Shown here: positions 14,789 through 23,725 of the stretch, piece after piece
How the letters are laid out: each line of letters starts with the position of its first letter
Position numbering within the stretch: the stretch's first letter is position 1
From: a virus
Strand: one strand, 5' to 3'
Length of the DNA stretch: 27,890 bases
IMG/VR virus record: IMGVR_UViG_3300006033_001287
Coordinates: 1-27,890 of that record
Translations under genes and position numbers: made by a program
The notes under the pieces: generated by a model
Databases searched by the model: none
What the model saw: the letters and a program-made list of their open reading frames with translations, nothing else
What the model was told of the DNA's origin: nothing

Positions 14789-16573
14789 ATGGCTGAACAG
14801 CGCGAGGTCAAATTCTGGTTTCGCGGCTTCGACGGTGTGTCGGGCGTGGCGCGCAATGTGGCGCGGTCGATGCGGACCAGCCTGTCCCCCATTGGGCGGC
14901 AGCTGGGCGCGGTCGGCCGGTCGGCTGGGGTGGCTGCGCGCGGTATCGGGTCCATCGTGGCGCCGCTGGGGGCGTTGGGCGGCGCGGCTGGCTTGGCATC
15001 GCTGGGCGCCATGGTCAAGGGGTTCGCCGATCTGGGCGACACATCGGCCAAGACCGCGCGGCGTATGAACCTGTCGGTCGGCGCGTTCGGGGAACTGAAC
15101 TATTGGGCTGAACGCAACGGGTTGTCGACCGAGGAATGGAACGGCGCACTGAAGGCGCTGTCCGGGCGCCTGGCCAATGCAGCCGGCGGGCAGAACAAGA
15201 ATTTGGCCGAGTTGCTAGGCCGGTTGGGAATCAGCCTGCGCGATGCGTCCGGCAAGGCGCGCATGACGGAAGATGTGTTGGGCGATCTGGCCCTGGCTTT
15301 TGAGAAGAATATCGATCCGTTGAAACGCAACCAGATGGCTATCGCCCTGTTTGGGGAGGATGCTGGCAACAAGCTGGTCGATGCCTTGTCGCAGGGCAAG
15401 GATGCGATGACGGCGCTGCGTGAGGAAGCGAAGGCCCTGGGCCTGTCGCTTTCCAATGAGGACGCGACGAATGCGGAGATTTTTACCGATTCCCTGACCA
15501 ATCTGACCCGGTCGTTCGAAGGCGTGCGGAACGTGATCGGCGCAAAGCTGCTGCCGATGCTGACCCCGCTGATCGACAGCTTCAAGGATTGGGTGGTGGC
15601 CAACCGCGAGATCATCGCCACCAGCATCGCCGGCGCGGTCGAAAAACTGGTGCGCGCCCTGTCTGAATTCGATTGGTCGGGCTTCGGGGACACGCTGGGG
15701 CGCGTCGGGTCCGGCATTGGGTCTGTCGTGGATTTTCTGGGCGGCTGGGAAAATGCGGCAATCGCGCTGGCTGTGGTGATGAATGGATCGCTGATCGCAG
15801 CGGTTGCCGGGCTGGCGGTGCAGATGATCAAACTGGTCGGTGTGTCCGGCGGTGCCGCCATGTTCCGCGCGATGACGGCGGCGGTTTCGAATTTCGGCCT
15901 GGCGCTGCGGGCGGGCTATGGGCCGCTGAAGGCGTTCAATCTGGCGCTGAAGGCCAATCCCGTCGGCGCCGTCATCACGGCCCTGGAACTACTGATCGGT
16001 GTTGGCTGGCTGGTTTATGAGAATTGGGACAGCATCGTCGCGGGTCTGAAGAAAATCTGGGACGTGTTGCCGGGTTGGGCACAATCGGCCTTCGGTGGCA
16101 TCGCGGATGTTGTCGGCGGGTTGATCGATATCGTCAGCGCGTTGTTCCAGGGCGACATGGAAGGGGCGTTGGAGGGCGGCAAACGCGTGCTGTCCGGCTA
16201 TGTCCAGTTCTGGGAATCCATGTTCGGTGGATTGCTGGAAACGATTTCCGGCATTGCGGACAAGATCGGCGCCGTGATCGGCGGTGTTGCCGGCGCCTTC
16301 GATAAGGCGGCCGGGTGGCTGGGGCTGGGTAGCGGATCGACTGCGGTCGTTCCGGGCGAAGACGGCATGGCCCCCGGCATGGCGCCGTCCGGGTCGGGCG
16401 TGCTGGCTGGGGCGGTGCAGTCCGGCGCGGTCGGTAATGCCGGTTCCGGGCCGGGGAATGTCTCGGTCGAAAACAAGATCGTGGGCAGGGTCGACAGTAT
16501 CGACACCACGGTTACCGCGCCCAATCAGACGGATCGCACGCTGGGCTTCGGTCTGGCGGGCGCTATGCCGTAA
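14789..16573 (+). CDS. Tail tape measure protein
   Basis: A 594-residue protein in the position of Mu gp42, between the chaperones and gpN. It has the usual tape measure layout: an N-terminal region with coil-forming helices (REVKFWFRGFDGVSGVARNV and following), hydrophobic stretches that may insert in the host membrane (about 50-75, 325-350 and 390-410), alternating helical segments, and a flexible Gly/Ser/Pro-rich C-terminus ending in a beta-like segment. Tape measures set tail length at roughly 0.15 nm per residue, so a tail of about 90 nm is expected (inference). GGCGAGGTG precedes the ATG. Confidence 0.92.
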   Translation: MAEQREVKFWFRGFDGVSGVARNVARSMRTSLSPIGRQLGAVGRSAGVAARGIGSIVAPLGALGGAAGLASLGAMVKGFADLGDTSAKTARRMNLSVGAFGELNYWAERNGLSTEEWNGALKALSGRLANAAGGQNKNLAELLGRLGISLRDASGKARMTEDVLGDLALAFEKNIDPLKRNQMAIALFGEDAGNKLVDALSQGKDAMTALREEAKALGLSLSNEDATNAEIFTDSLTNLTRSFEGVRNVIGAKLLPMLTPLIDSFKDWVVANREIIATSIAGAVEKLVRALSEFDWSGFGDTLGRVGSGIGSVVDFLGGWENAAIALAVVMNGSLIAAVAGLAVQMIKLVGVSGGAAMFRAMTAAVSNFGLALRAGYGPLKAFNLALKANPVGAVITALELLIGVGWLVYENWDSIVAGLKKIWDVLPGWAQSAFGGIADVVGGLIDIVSALFQGDMEGALEGGKRVLSGYVQFWESMFGGLLETISGIADKIGAVIGGVAGAFDKAAGWLGLGSGSTAVVPGEDGMAPGMAPSGSGVLAGAVQSGAVGNAGSGPGNVSVENKIVGRVDSIDTTVTAPNQTDRTLGFGLAGAMP

Positions 16574-16584
16574 GGGGGAATCCC

Positions 16585-17763
16585 ATGTCCTGGAAAGATC
16601 GGCTGCGCCCGGCATCGTTCCGGGGCGTGGTGTTTCATGCCGATGCGGCGGAATATGAATTTGGGCGCCGTGCGGTGGTGCATGACCTGCCGCTGCGCGA
16701 TGGCGGAATTCCTGAGGATCTGGGTGCTGCGCCGCGTGCATTCCGGCTGACCGGTTTTGTACTGGGCCAGGATTACGATCAGGCGCGCGATGCGCTGATC
16801 GCGGCCCTGATGCAGGAAGGGCCGGGTGCACTGGTGCATCCTTGGCGCGGGGAAATCCGGGTGCAGCCTGGGCGCGTCAGGATGCAGGAATCGCGCGGCG
16901 AAGGCGGCATCGCGCGGTTTGACATGGAATTCTTCGAAGCGCCGCTTCGAACCGTGGCGCCAGTATCCACGGTCGCGACCGATGCGGCGGTTAACCAATC
17001 GGCCAAGGGTGTCGATCAGGCAACGGCGAGCGCGTTCGCGGGGGAGTACAATCCGGACGGTCTGCCCGCCTATGCCGCCGATGGCAGCGCGAACGCCGTG
17101 CGCAGGGCAACCGTGATCGCCAATTCCGTTGGCGCGGCGGTGACGGCTGATCGGTGGCTGAAGGCACAGGCGGGTCTAGCGCCGCTGGCGGATCAGGTCG
17201 CGGCCGGTATCGGTGCTGCGCATATCCTGTCGGTCGTGACGGGCCTGTATGGGGCGATGCTGTCGGCGATATCGCCGGGAATCCTGGCGCGCGATCTGGC
17301 GCCGATGTCCGGGCTGACCTATCTGTCCGCGCCGTCCCCAACCCCGGTCTATGCCCGCATGGAACGGCAGGGCGCGCTGCTGTCGGCCCTGTTTCGGCAG
17401 GGGGCGTTGACCACACGGGCGCGCGCCAATGCTGCGTTGACCTATCCCAGCTTCGACGCGGCAGAGGAAGCGCGCGCGGCGCTGGTGACCGATATCGCGG
17501 TGGAACGGCGGGCGGCGGCCGATCTGGGCCATGACGATGTCTATCGTGCGCTGGGCGGGCTGCAGGCCAGTGTGACGCGCGACAGCCGCACCCGGTCGCG
17601 CGATCTGGCGCGGCTGGTGGATTACGATGTGGGGCCGGGTCCGGCGCTGGTTATCGCACATCGGCTGTGGCGCGATGCCAGGCGGGCTGACGATCTGGGC
17701 CAGGGTGCGGCGGTGTGGCATCCGGCATTCCTTCCCGGCCGGGGCCGGGCGCTATCGGCATAG
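16585..17763 (+). CDS. Baseplate/DNA circularisation protein (Mu gpN-like)
   Basis: A 392-residue protein whose first 120 residues match the DNA_circ_N pattern: WKDRLRPASFRGVVFHADA, then HDLPLRDGGIPEDLG and FRLTGFVLGQDYDQARDALIAAL, followed by GPGALVHPWRGEI and FDMEFFEA. Mu gpN belongs to the same family and is part of the baseplate; the historical name refers to circularisation. The remainder is alpha-helical and Ala-rich (VERRAAADLGHDD near the end). A GGGGGAA site precedes the ATG. It is followed after eight bases by the gpP-like gene, as in Mu. Confidence 0.92.
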   Translation: MSWKDRLRPASFRGVVFHADAAEYEFGRRAVVHDLPLRDGGIPEDLGAAPRAFRLTGFVLGQDYDQARDALIAALMQEGPGALVHPWRGEIRVQPGRVRMQESRGEGGIARFDMEFFEAPLRTVAPVSTVATDAAVNQSAKGVDQATASAFAGEYNPDGLPAYAADGSANAVRRATVIANSVGAAVTADRWLKAQAGLAPLADQVAAGIGAAHILSVVTGLYGAMLSAISPGILARDLAPMSGLTYLSAPSPTPVYARMERQGALLSALFRQGALTTRARANAALTYPSFDAAEEARAALVTDIAVERRAAADLGHDDVYRALGGLQASVTRDSRTRSRDLARLVDYDVGPGPALVIAHRLWRDARRADDLGQGAAVWHPAFLPGRGRALSA

Positions 17764-17771
17764 GTGCTGTC

Positions 17772-18857
17772 ATGACCGGGTCACTCGTGCTGCGCATCGA
17801 CGGGCGGGATTATGAAACCTGGCTGTCGGCATCGGTGGATCGCGCCATGGGGCAGGAGGCGGGGCAGTTCGCGCTGTCGGTCACCGAACGCTGGCAGGCG
17901 GGGGATGAACCCTGGCCGATCCGCCCCGGGGCGCGATGTGAATTGTTCGATGCCGGCGAGCGACTGATCACCGGCTGGGTCGATTCCTATGAACCTTCGA
18001 TCAGCGCCACGGATCATGCCGTTTCGGTGCGCGGTGCATCGCTGACCGTCGATCTGGCGGATTGCAGCGCGGTGGTACCGGGCGGGCAATTGTCCGGCTA
18101 TTCCCTGGCCGCGATCGCCCGGCTGTTGGCGCAGCCCTTCGGGGTGTCGGTTGTGGTGGAAGCGGGCGCGTCGGCGTCGGCTGGCCAGGCCTTTCCTGTG
18201 GTGCAGATCACCCAGGGCGAGCGGGTGGCGGAGGTGCTGGGGCGGTTGGCGGCATCGCTTGGTCTGCTGTTGTGGGACAATGCCGCCGGGCAGCTGGTGA
18301 TCGGGCGGGCCGGTTCGTCCCGGTCCGGTACCGTGCTGCGCATGGGGGAGAATGTGCTGCAGGCCCAGGCGACGCTAAGCCATGCCGGGCGCTATTCCGA
18401 CTATATTCTGCGGTCACAGATCCCCGGCAATGATCAGGTTTTCGGGGTCGCGGCGGCGGAGGTGGAGGGCAGGGCCAGGGATACCGGCATCGGGCGATAC
18501 CGCCCGCTGCTGATCGCCAATGAAAGCCCGGCTGACCCTGCCCTGGCGCGGCGCAGGGCGGCCTGGGAAGTCGCGACCCGCATGGCGAAGGGCATTTCCC
18601 TGCGCGCCACTGTGCCCGGCTGGCGCCAGGATGACGGCAGGCTGTGGGCCATCAATACGCTGGTCGCGGTCGACATGCCGATCTTGGGCCTGGGGCGGGA
18701 ATTGCTGATCCTCTCCACCGGGTTCCGGCTCGATGGTGGTGGGCGGCGGACCGAGCTGGTCTTGGCCCCGCCGGAAGCGCTGACACCGGAACCATCCGAC
18801 CCTGCTGTGACGGGGGCTAACGGGTCGGTGTGGTCCGGGTTGGTATCGATCAATTAG
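17772..18857 (+). CDS. Baseplate hub protein (Mu gpP/gp44-like)
   Basis: A 361-residue protein with the hub pattern of Mu gp44 and related T4 gp27-like proteins: LVLRIDGRDYETWLSASVDRAM at the start, FALSVTERWQ, then RPGARCELFDAGERLITGWVDS, followed by VSVRGASLTVDLADCS and the GERVAEVLGRLAASLGLLLWDN region. It forms the trimeric hub onto which the spike is placed. The ATG at 17772 is preferred; the frame runs further left only through the end of gpN. It is followed after eight bases by the spike gene. Confidence 0.93.
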   Translation: MTGSLVLRIDGRDYETWLSASVDRAMGQEAGQFALSVTERWQAGDEPWPIRPGARCELFDAGERLITGWVDSYEPSISATDHAVSVRGASLTVDLADCSAVVPGGQLSGYSLAAIARLLAQPFGVSVVVEAGASASAGQAFPVVQITQGERVAEVLGRLAASLGLLLWDNAAGQLVIGRAGSSRSGTVLRMGENVLQAQATLSHAGRYSDYILRSQIPGNDQVFGVAAAEVEGRARDTGIGRYRPLLIANESPADPALARRRAAWEVATRMAKGISLRATVPGWRQDDGRLWAINTLVAVDMPILGLGRELLILSTGFRLDGGGRRTELVLAPPEALTPEPSDPAVTGANGSVWSGLVSIN

Positions 18858-18865
18858 GGGGTGTC

Positions 18866-19456
18866 ATGGCAGGCCCGATTGCACTGATCGACGCCATTCG
18901 CCGGGTGCGCAACATGATTGCGCGCGCGACCGTGGCGGCCATTCGGCAGGATCAGAAAATCCAGCGGGCCGATCTGCGCCTGCTGGCCGATGAAGCGGCC
19001 CGGAATGTCGAGCATTTCCAGCCCTATGGCTTCGCCCATCATCCGCTGCCCGGTGCGGAGGCTGTGGTGGTGTTCCCCGGCGGGGACCGTGGCCATGCCA
19101 TCGTGCTTGTGGTGGAAGATCGGCGCTATCGCCTGCATGTCGCGGCGGGGGAGGTGGCGCTGTTCGATGATCAGGGTCAGGTGGTGCATGTGAAGCGCAG
19201 CGGGATTGAGATTGAGGGGCAGAACATCCTGCTGAAAACGTCCGGCGTGCTGCGCTTGGATGGGGAACATGTCGAAATCCGGGGCGGAACCTCTCTGCAA
19301 CAGGAAGTGCACGGCCGGGGCCAGCGTCAAAGCCATGCCGGGGGCGTGAATTACGAAACCGACAGCTATCAGACCGGTGCGGTGGATGCCCCGGCGGTGG
19401 AACACGGGCTGGATCAGCCCGATCTGCCGTCCGCCCATCCGTCCGCCGGCGCGTGA
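18866..19456 (+). CDS. Baseplate spike / assembly protein (Mu gp45-like)
   Basis: A 196-residue protein of the Mu gp45 (PF06890) type, the membrane-piercing central spike. The N-terminal region contains ARNVEHFQPYGFAHHPLPGAEAVVVFPGGDR, the family's 'fQ.YGft..P..GaEai....gGdr' signature, followed by an OB-like strand set (AIVLVVEDRRYRL). The C-terminal part is repetitive beta (VEIEGQNILLKTSG-type strands), as expected of a triple-stranded beta-helix. The His-rich metal-binding tip seen in Mu is not obvious; one His-containing stretch (HGRGQRQSHAGG) is present at about 147-158. Confidence 0.93.
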   Translation: MAGPIALIDAIRRVRNMIARATVAAIRQDQKIQRADLRLLADEAARNVEHFQPYGFAHHPLPGAEAVVVFPGGDRGHAIVLVVEDRRYRLHVAAGEVALFDDQGQVVHVKRSGIEIEGQNILLKTSGVLRLDGEHVEIRGGTSLQQEVHGRGQRQSHAGGVNYETDSYQTGAVDAPAVEHGLDQPDLPSAHPSAGA

Positions 19457-19466
19457 AGGGCAAATC

Positions 19467-19949
19467 ATGGCGGAATTGACCGGTGATATCGCACATATCT
19501 GGGACCCGGATCGTATTCGCGGCGATTGGACGGCAGGAACAGTCGGGTTGGCACAGGACCCGGGGCTGGCGACGTCCGTAATCCTGTCCCTGTTTACGGA
19601 TCGGGAGGCAGAAGCGGCGGATATTCTGCCGGACGGCACCCGGAACCGGCGCGGATGGTGGGGGGATCGCGCATTTCTGGACGATGGGGCGCAGCCCTGG
19701 CTGCGCGGATCGCGGCTGTGGCTGTTGTCCCGAGAAAAATGGACCCAAGACACCGCGAACCGCGCCGTGAACTACGCGCGGGAGGCCTTGGCCTGGATGC
19801 TGGAAGACGGCGTGGCCGATGCGGTGGACGTCGTCGCGGAAATGTCGGCTGTCGGGCGCATCAATCTGATCGTCACCATCACCAAAGACGGCCGGACAGT
19901 CGGCGCGGGGCGCTATGGCCTGACTTGGGCGGCCTTGGCCGCCGCGTGA
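19467..19949 (+). CDS. Baseplate protein gp46-like (GPW_gp25-related)
   Basis: A 160-residue protein with the Mu gp46 pattern (PF07409): a TSVILSLFTDREAEAADILPDG stretch, RRGWWGDRAFLDD, LRGSRLWLLSREKWTQDTANRAVNYAREAL, and a C-terminal pair of strands (GRINLIVTITKDG). It is a baseplate wedge component like T4 gp25. The ATG at 19467 follows GAAGGGCAAATC. Seventeen bases separate it from the gp47-like gene. Confidence 0.93.
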   Translation: MAELTGDIAHIWDPDRIRGDWTAGTVGLAQDPGLATSVILSLFTDREAEAADILPDGTRNRRGWWGDRAFLDDGAQPWLRGSRLWLLSREKWTQDTANRAVNYAREALAWMLEDGVADAVDVVAEMSAVGRINLIVTITKDGRTVGAGRYGLTWAALAAA

Positions 19950-19965
19950 AGAGGGAGTATTAGCC

Positions 19966-21021
19966 ATGCCGTTTACCCGCCCGACCCTGGCCGAGCTGCG
20001 CGAGGATGCGTTCCGCGCGTTCGAGGCGGAAATGCCGGATGTCGCCCTGTTGCGGCAATCCAATGTCGGGGTGATTGCCGCCGTTTTGGGCGGTATGATG
20101 CATCTGCAATACGGCTATCTGGACTGGATCGCCCGGCAGGTGATGGCCGACACGGCGGAGACGGCGTTTCTGGAACGCTGGGCCTTGATGTTCGGCCTGT
20201 CCCGCAAGCCCGCGAGTTTCGCGTCCGGGCAGATCGTGGTGACGGGTGTGACCGGAACGGTGGTGCCCAGTGGAACCCGGTTGGATCGGGCCGATGGGCA
20301 GTCGGTGGCGACCCAGGCCGAGGCGGTGGTGGCGTCCGGCACCGCGACGATAGACGTACAGGCCCTGGAATCCGGCCCGAACGCCAATGCGGCGGCTGGT
20401 GCCGCCTATGCCCTGGCTTCGGCTATTGTCGGCTTGGATGCATCCGCCACGGTTGCAGCCGGTGGGTTGACCGGGGGCGCGGCGGCGGAAGGCGACGATA
20501 GTCTGCGTTCGCGGCTGCTGGCGCGTATCCAGGCCCCGCCGCATGGGGGAAGCGTGGCCGATTATCTGGCATGGGCGCTGTCCGTGCCGGGTGTGACCAG
20601 GGCCTGGGTGTTGCCGGAATGGCTGGGCATCGGCACGGTCGGCGTTGCGATTGCGGCGGATGATGCGGAAGGTGGTCCGGCGCCCGATAGCGAGACGATC
20701 ACGGCGGCGCAGGATTACATCGACACGGTGCGGCCGGTGACGGCTGCTGTCACGGTGTTCGCGCCGGAACTGCTGACAGTCAATATCACGATTGCTGGAC
20801 TGTCGCCCGACACCGCCGCGACACGGGCAGCCGTGGCGGCGGAACTGGCGGCGCTGTTCCGCCGGTCCGGTGATCTGGGCAGCGTCTTTTATCGGTCCTG
20901 GATCTGGGAATCCGTGTCGCTGGCTGCGGGGGTGACCTCGCACGCCATCACGGTGCCGGCCGGTGATGTCGAACCGGAAGACAATGAACTGCCGGTGCTG
21001 GGGGCCATCACCTATGCCTGA
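19966..21021 (+). CDS. Baseplate wedge protein J (Mu gp47-like)
   Basis: A 351-residue protein of the baseplate J family (PF04865), equivalent to T4 gp6. It starts with PTLAELREDAFRAFEAEMPD, contains LDWIARQVMADTAETAFLERWALMFGL, GTVVPSGTRLDRADG, and later LRSRLLARIQAPPHGGSVADYLAWAL with VPGVTRAWV, all hallmarks of the family. The GAAGAGGGAG ribosome site lies ten bases before the ATG. The 3' end overlaps the gp48-like gene by eight bases in another frame. Confidence 0.95.
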   Translation: MPFTRPTLAELREDAFRAFEAEMPDVALLRQSNVGVIAAVLGGMMHLQYGYLDWIARQVMADTAETAFLERWALMFGLSRKPASFASGQIVVTGVTGTVVPSGTRLDRADGQSVATQAEAVVASGTATIDVQALESGPNANAAAGAAYALASAIVGLDASATVAAGGLTGGAAAEGDDSLRSRLLARIQAPPHGGSVADYLAWALSVPGVTRAWVLPEWLGIGTVGVAIAADDAEGGPAPDSETITAAQDYIDTVRPVTAAVTVFAPELLTVNITIAGLSPDTAATRAAVAAELAALFRRSGDLGSVFYRSWIWESVSLAAGVTSHAITVPAGDVEPEDNELPVLGAITYA

Positions 21022-21613
21022 TGCCCTGTATCAAGCGGCGGCGACGGACTATGCCCGCGCGTTCCTGGCCATGCTGCCGCAGGGGCTGGCCTGGCCGCGC
21101 GATGATGATTCCGTGCTGGCCCAGGCTGCCCGCGCCATGGGGCAGGTGCTGCAGCGCCACCATACACGCGCGTTGACCCTGGTCGATGAATCCTGGCCGG
21201 TGCTCACCTTGGAACTGCTGTCGGATTGGGAACGGGTGGCAGGGCTCCCCGATCCCTGCACCGGCCCCCTGGAATCCGTGGTGCAGCGCCGCAATGCCCT
21301 GGTGGCGCGGTTGACCGCGCGGGGCGGGCAATCCCGCGCCTATTTTATCGGGCTGGCGGCCGAGCTTGGCTATCAGATCGGGATCACGGAATTCCGTCTG
21401 CACGACTGCGAGATGGATTGCGAGGCCCCGGTCTATGACGATGGATGGCTGTTCACCTGGCGCGTCGATGCCCCTGCGGTGACCGTTATCGATTCCACCA
21501 GCGAATCCCCCTGCGAAGAACCGTTGCGGGTCTGGGGCAACACCCTGCTGGAATGCCGGATCCGCGCGCACGCCCCGGCCCATACCACGGTGCTGTTCGG
21601 TTATCAGGATTAG
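21014..21613 (+). CDS. Baseplate/tail protein gp48-like (YmfQ family)
   Basis: A 199-residue protein of the Mu gp48 (PF10076) type, which links wedge and fibres. The family signature is clear: ALLPQGLAWPR-like LAMLPQGLAWPRDDDS, TLELLSDWERVAGLPDPC, ERRNALVARLTARGGQSRAYFIGLAAELGY (reads QRRNAL here), and EEPLRVWGNTLLECRIRAHAPAHTTVLFGY at the end. The start at 21014 lies inside the last eight bases of gp47, so the two are translationally coupled. It closes the Mu-like baseplate block. Confidence 0.95.
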   Translation: MPDALYQAAATDYARAFLAMLPQGLAWPRDDDSVLAQAARAMGQVLQRHHTRALTLVDESWPVLTLELLSDWERVAGLPDPCTGPLESVVQRRNALVARLTARGGQSRAYFIGLAAELGYQIGITEFRLHDCEMDCEAPVYDDGWLFTWRVDAPAVTVIDSTSESPCEEPLRVWGNTLLECRIRAHAPAHTTVLFGYQD

Positions 21614-21622
21614 GAGAAGGAT

Positions 21623-22258
21623 ATGCGGCTGCCCTTTAAGAACGCGTTGGCGGAGCTGCCGACACCGTCCGGCGATGGGGAGGATGGGGGGTATTTCGGG
21701 CCGGGCAATCCTGGTACCGGCCAACCCGCGACGTCTCCCGGCTACGATTGGTTTAACGATATCAGTCTGAACCTGCGCTACCTGCTGACACAGGCCGGCA
21801 TCACGCCCTCGGTGCCGGGTGCGGCCTATGATCAGACAAAGCTGAAGGCGGCCATCGATGCCCTGATCGCAGAAGCTGCACCCGCCGCCCCCGCCTACGA
21901 CATTCCGTTTCTGGCGGGCTACGGCAAAGGGATGGTCGGCGAGGACATCGAAGCAGAAGCGTATGGCGCCGTCCCGCTCGTCCGCGATGTGGTGTTTAGC
22001 GGGGAGGTCGCCAAAATCGCTCTTGCCCCAACCGGCGCGGCGCTGATCATGGATATTCTGGCAGACGGCGTGTCGATCTATGCCACGCCGCCGCAATTCG
22101 CGGCGGGCAGCACCGTGCTGACCCCCGGTATATTTGTCGGCGCGGTGGAGACGCTCACCTTGCCCACAGGAACCGTGGTTACATTCGATGTGCCACAGGT
22201 GGGATCGGTCATAGCTGGGCAGGGCCTGCTATTCACGCTCGTCGGCCGGGAGGCGTAA
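21623..22258 (+). CDS. Tail fibre-related protein
   Basis: A 211-residue protein directly after the baseplate block with a very strong ribosome site (AGGAGAAGGA). The N-terminal 90 residues contain DWFNDISLNLRYLLTQAGITPS and a following LKAAIDAL helix, as in phage fibre N-terminal adaptor regions. The C-terminal half is beta-rich and Gly-rich: GKGMVGEDIEAEAYGAVPLVRDVVFSGEV, then ALIMDILADGVSIYATPPQFAAGS and GTVVTFDVPQVGSVIAGQGLLFTLVG. I have seen that C-terminal pattern on other phage structural proteins, where it probably makes a trimer-exposed beta domain. Receptor contact is inferred. Confidence 0.65.
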   Translation: MRLPFKNALAELPTPSGDGEDGGYFGPGNPGTGQPATSPGYDWFNDISLNLRYLLTQAGITPSVPGAAYDQTKLKAAIDALIAEAAPAAPAYDIPFLAGYGKGMVGEDIEAEAYGAVPLVRDVVFSGEVAKIALAPTGAALIMDILADGVSIYATPPQFAAGSTVLTPGIFVGAVETLTLPTGTVVTFDVPQVGSVIAGQGLLFTLVGREA

Positions 22259-22259
22259 C

Positions 22260-23081
22260 ATGCTGTACGCGTCGCATAGGCAAACCTCCGCACCCGTTGG
22301 CGGGTTGCTGCCATTGTGGGACATATTAGGCCGCGCAGGCTGTCAGGCTGATGCGCTGCTGTGTCTGGATGGGGGGGATATGTTGTCCTACCCAGGATCG
22401 GGGCAGACATGGGCGGACCGTTCGGGCACGGGGTCGGATTTCGTTGTCGGGGCATCCGCGTCTGTTGAGGGCACTGACCCTGCGTTCACGGGCGGCGCGG
22501 GCGACCTCACCGCTGACACGCACTGGCAATTCGAATCCGGTGATCGGTTCGCGTGGCCATCTGCCCCCGCTGCGTGGATGTCGAGCCTGCACAAGGACAA
22601 CGCGGCCTATACCGTATTGGCATTGGTCAACATCAACGGCGCGCCGTCGCTGCCTGCGGTGTTGTTCGGGACGGGCGATGTCGTCAATAACCTGACCGGC
22701 ATGCTGTTTTCTGTCTCATCCGCGCGCAAATTGCACCTCGTGGTTTTTAATGGGTCCTCCACCGTGCGCCTGGTTGAGACGGACGCCGCGCTGACGGCAG
22801 GGTGGCATCTCCTTGCCGTCGCGGTTGACGAGGCGTCAACGGGGCGGTTCTGGGTCGATGGCGCGCCGGCCCCGTCCGGCGGGGTGGATGATTGGTCCGC
22901 AAGCTATCCCGGACCTTCCGCTGGTGGGTGTGCGGGCGCCCGGATTGGTACCGATGTCGGCGGCTATTACGCCATGCCCACGGGCACGTTGCTGGGTGGT
23001 GTGGCTGTGATTGATCGTCCCGTAACGCCCTTGGAGATGGGCGTGATTTGGCAATTGGCGCGCCAGCGCCTCGGGCTGTGA
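22260..23081 (+). CDS. LamG-like / concanavalin-fold tail protein, candidate receptor binder
   Basis: A 273-residue protein whose strands resemble a LamG-like jelly roll: TWADRSGTGSDFVVG near residue 48, a WQFESGDRFAW stretch, then AYTVLALVNINGAPSLPAVLFGTG, KLHLVVFNGSSTVRLV, GWHLLAVAVDEASTGRFWVDGAPAP and a final TLLGGVAVIDRPVTPLEMGVIWQLARQRLG. The last block is typical of LamG domains in phage fibres ('G.ig....yn.aLs..ei..l...'). It is therefore a good candidate for surface carbohydrate binding. It starts one base after the previous stop, with GGGAGG upstream, and its stop overlaps the next gene region. Substrate cannot be predicted. Confidence 0.6.
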   Translation: MLYASHRQTSAPVGGLLPLWDILGRAGCQADALLCLDGGDMLSYPGSGQTWADRSGTGSDFVVGASASVEGTDPAFTGGAGDLTADTHWQFESGDRFAWPSAPAAWMSSLHKDNAAYTVLALVNINGAPSLPAVLFGTGDVVNNLTGMLFSVSSARKLHLVVFNGSSTVRLVETDAALTAGWHLLAVAVDEASTGRFWVDGAPAPSGGVDDWSASYPGPSAGGCAGARIGTDVGGYYAMPTGTLLGGVAVIDRPVTPLEMGVIWQLARQRLGL

Positions 23082-23092
23082 TGGAGGTGGAT

Positions 23093-23695
23093 ATGGCGGC
23101 GCTGTATATGACGATCAATGGGTATCCTGGCGCGCGACCTGTTCGCGTCCGGCTGCTCGACGGTGGCGCGCTGGTCGGTTGCGCCCATTGGACCGATCAG
23201 CAATTGATCGATCTGGCAGGCGTCTATCCCGTGGTCGGTTTCGATCCGGCTACCCATACCGCTACGGGTGGCGGGGAATTGGTGGAGGGCAGGATTGCGC
23301 CGAATGTCGAGGCAATCCCGGCGGAGGTACTGCGTGCCCGCGCGGTGGAGCGTGTGCTGGCGGAGCGCGCGCGGCGCATGGCGCAGGGCTTTGACTATGA
23401 TTTCGGCGATGCGCGCGGCGTGGTCCGAATTGGCACCGATGCGGCCGATCTGGCGGGGTGGAGCGAGGTTACCACGCTATCCAATGCGATGATCGCGCTG
23501 GGGCAGGGTTCGGCTGAAATCGAGATTTACCCGGATGCGGTGCCCGTCACGGTCACGGCGCTGGAGTGGCAGACGATTCTGGTGGCGTCCGGACAGTTCC
23601 GCCAGCCAATCTGGCTGGCCTCGTTTGTCCTGCAGTCGATGGATCCGATCCCTGCAGATGTCACGGATGACGTCTATTGGCCGGTTCCTGCGTGA
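23093..23695 (+). CDS. DUF4376-like tail fibre-associated protein
   Basis: A 200-residue protein. Residues about 1-90 are unknown (GYPGARPVRVRLLDGGALVG near the start). A helix VERVLAERARRMAQGFDYDF (roughly 86-105) and a C-terminal domain with GWSEVTTLSNAMIALGQG and PVTVTALEWQTILVASGQFRQ resemble DUF4376 domains, which occur in fibre-assembly or fibre-tip proteins. I prefer the ATG at 23093 because GGAGG lies five bases before it; the in-frame ATG at 23081, overlapping the previous stop (TGATG), is the alternative and would add four residues. Its role with the two preceding fibre genes is inferred from position. Confidence 0.55.
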   Translation: MAALYMTINGYPGARPVRVRLLDGGALVGCAHWTDQQLIDLAGVYPVVGFDPATHTATGGGELVEGRIAPNVEAIPAEVLRARAVERVLAERARRMAQGFDYDFGDARGVVRIGTDAADLAGWSEVTTLSNAMIALGQGSAEIEIYPDAVPVTVTALEWQTILVASGQFRQPIWLASFVLQSMDPIPADVTDDVYWPVPA

Positions 23696-23725
23696 TCAGC
23701 GCAACCTGAAACGGGGAGAGTCCCG

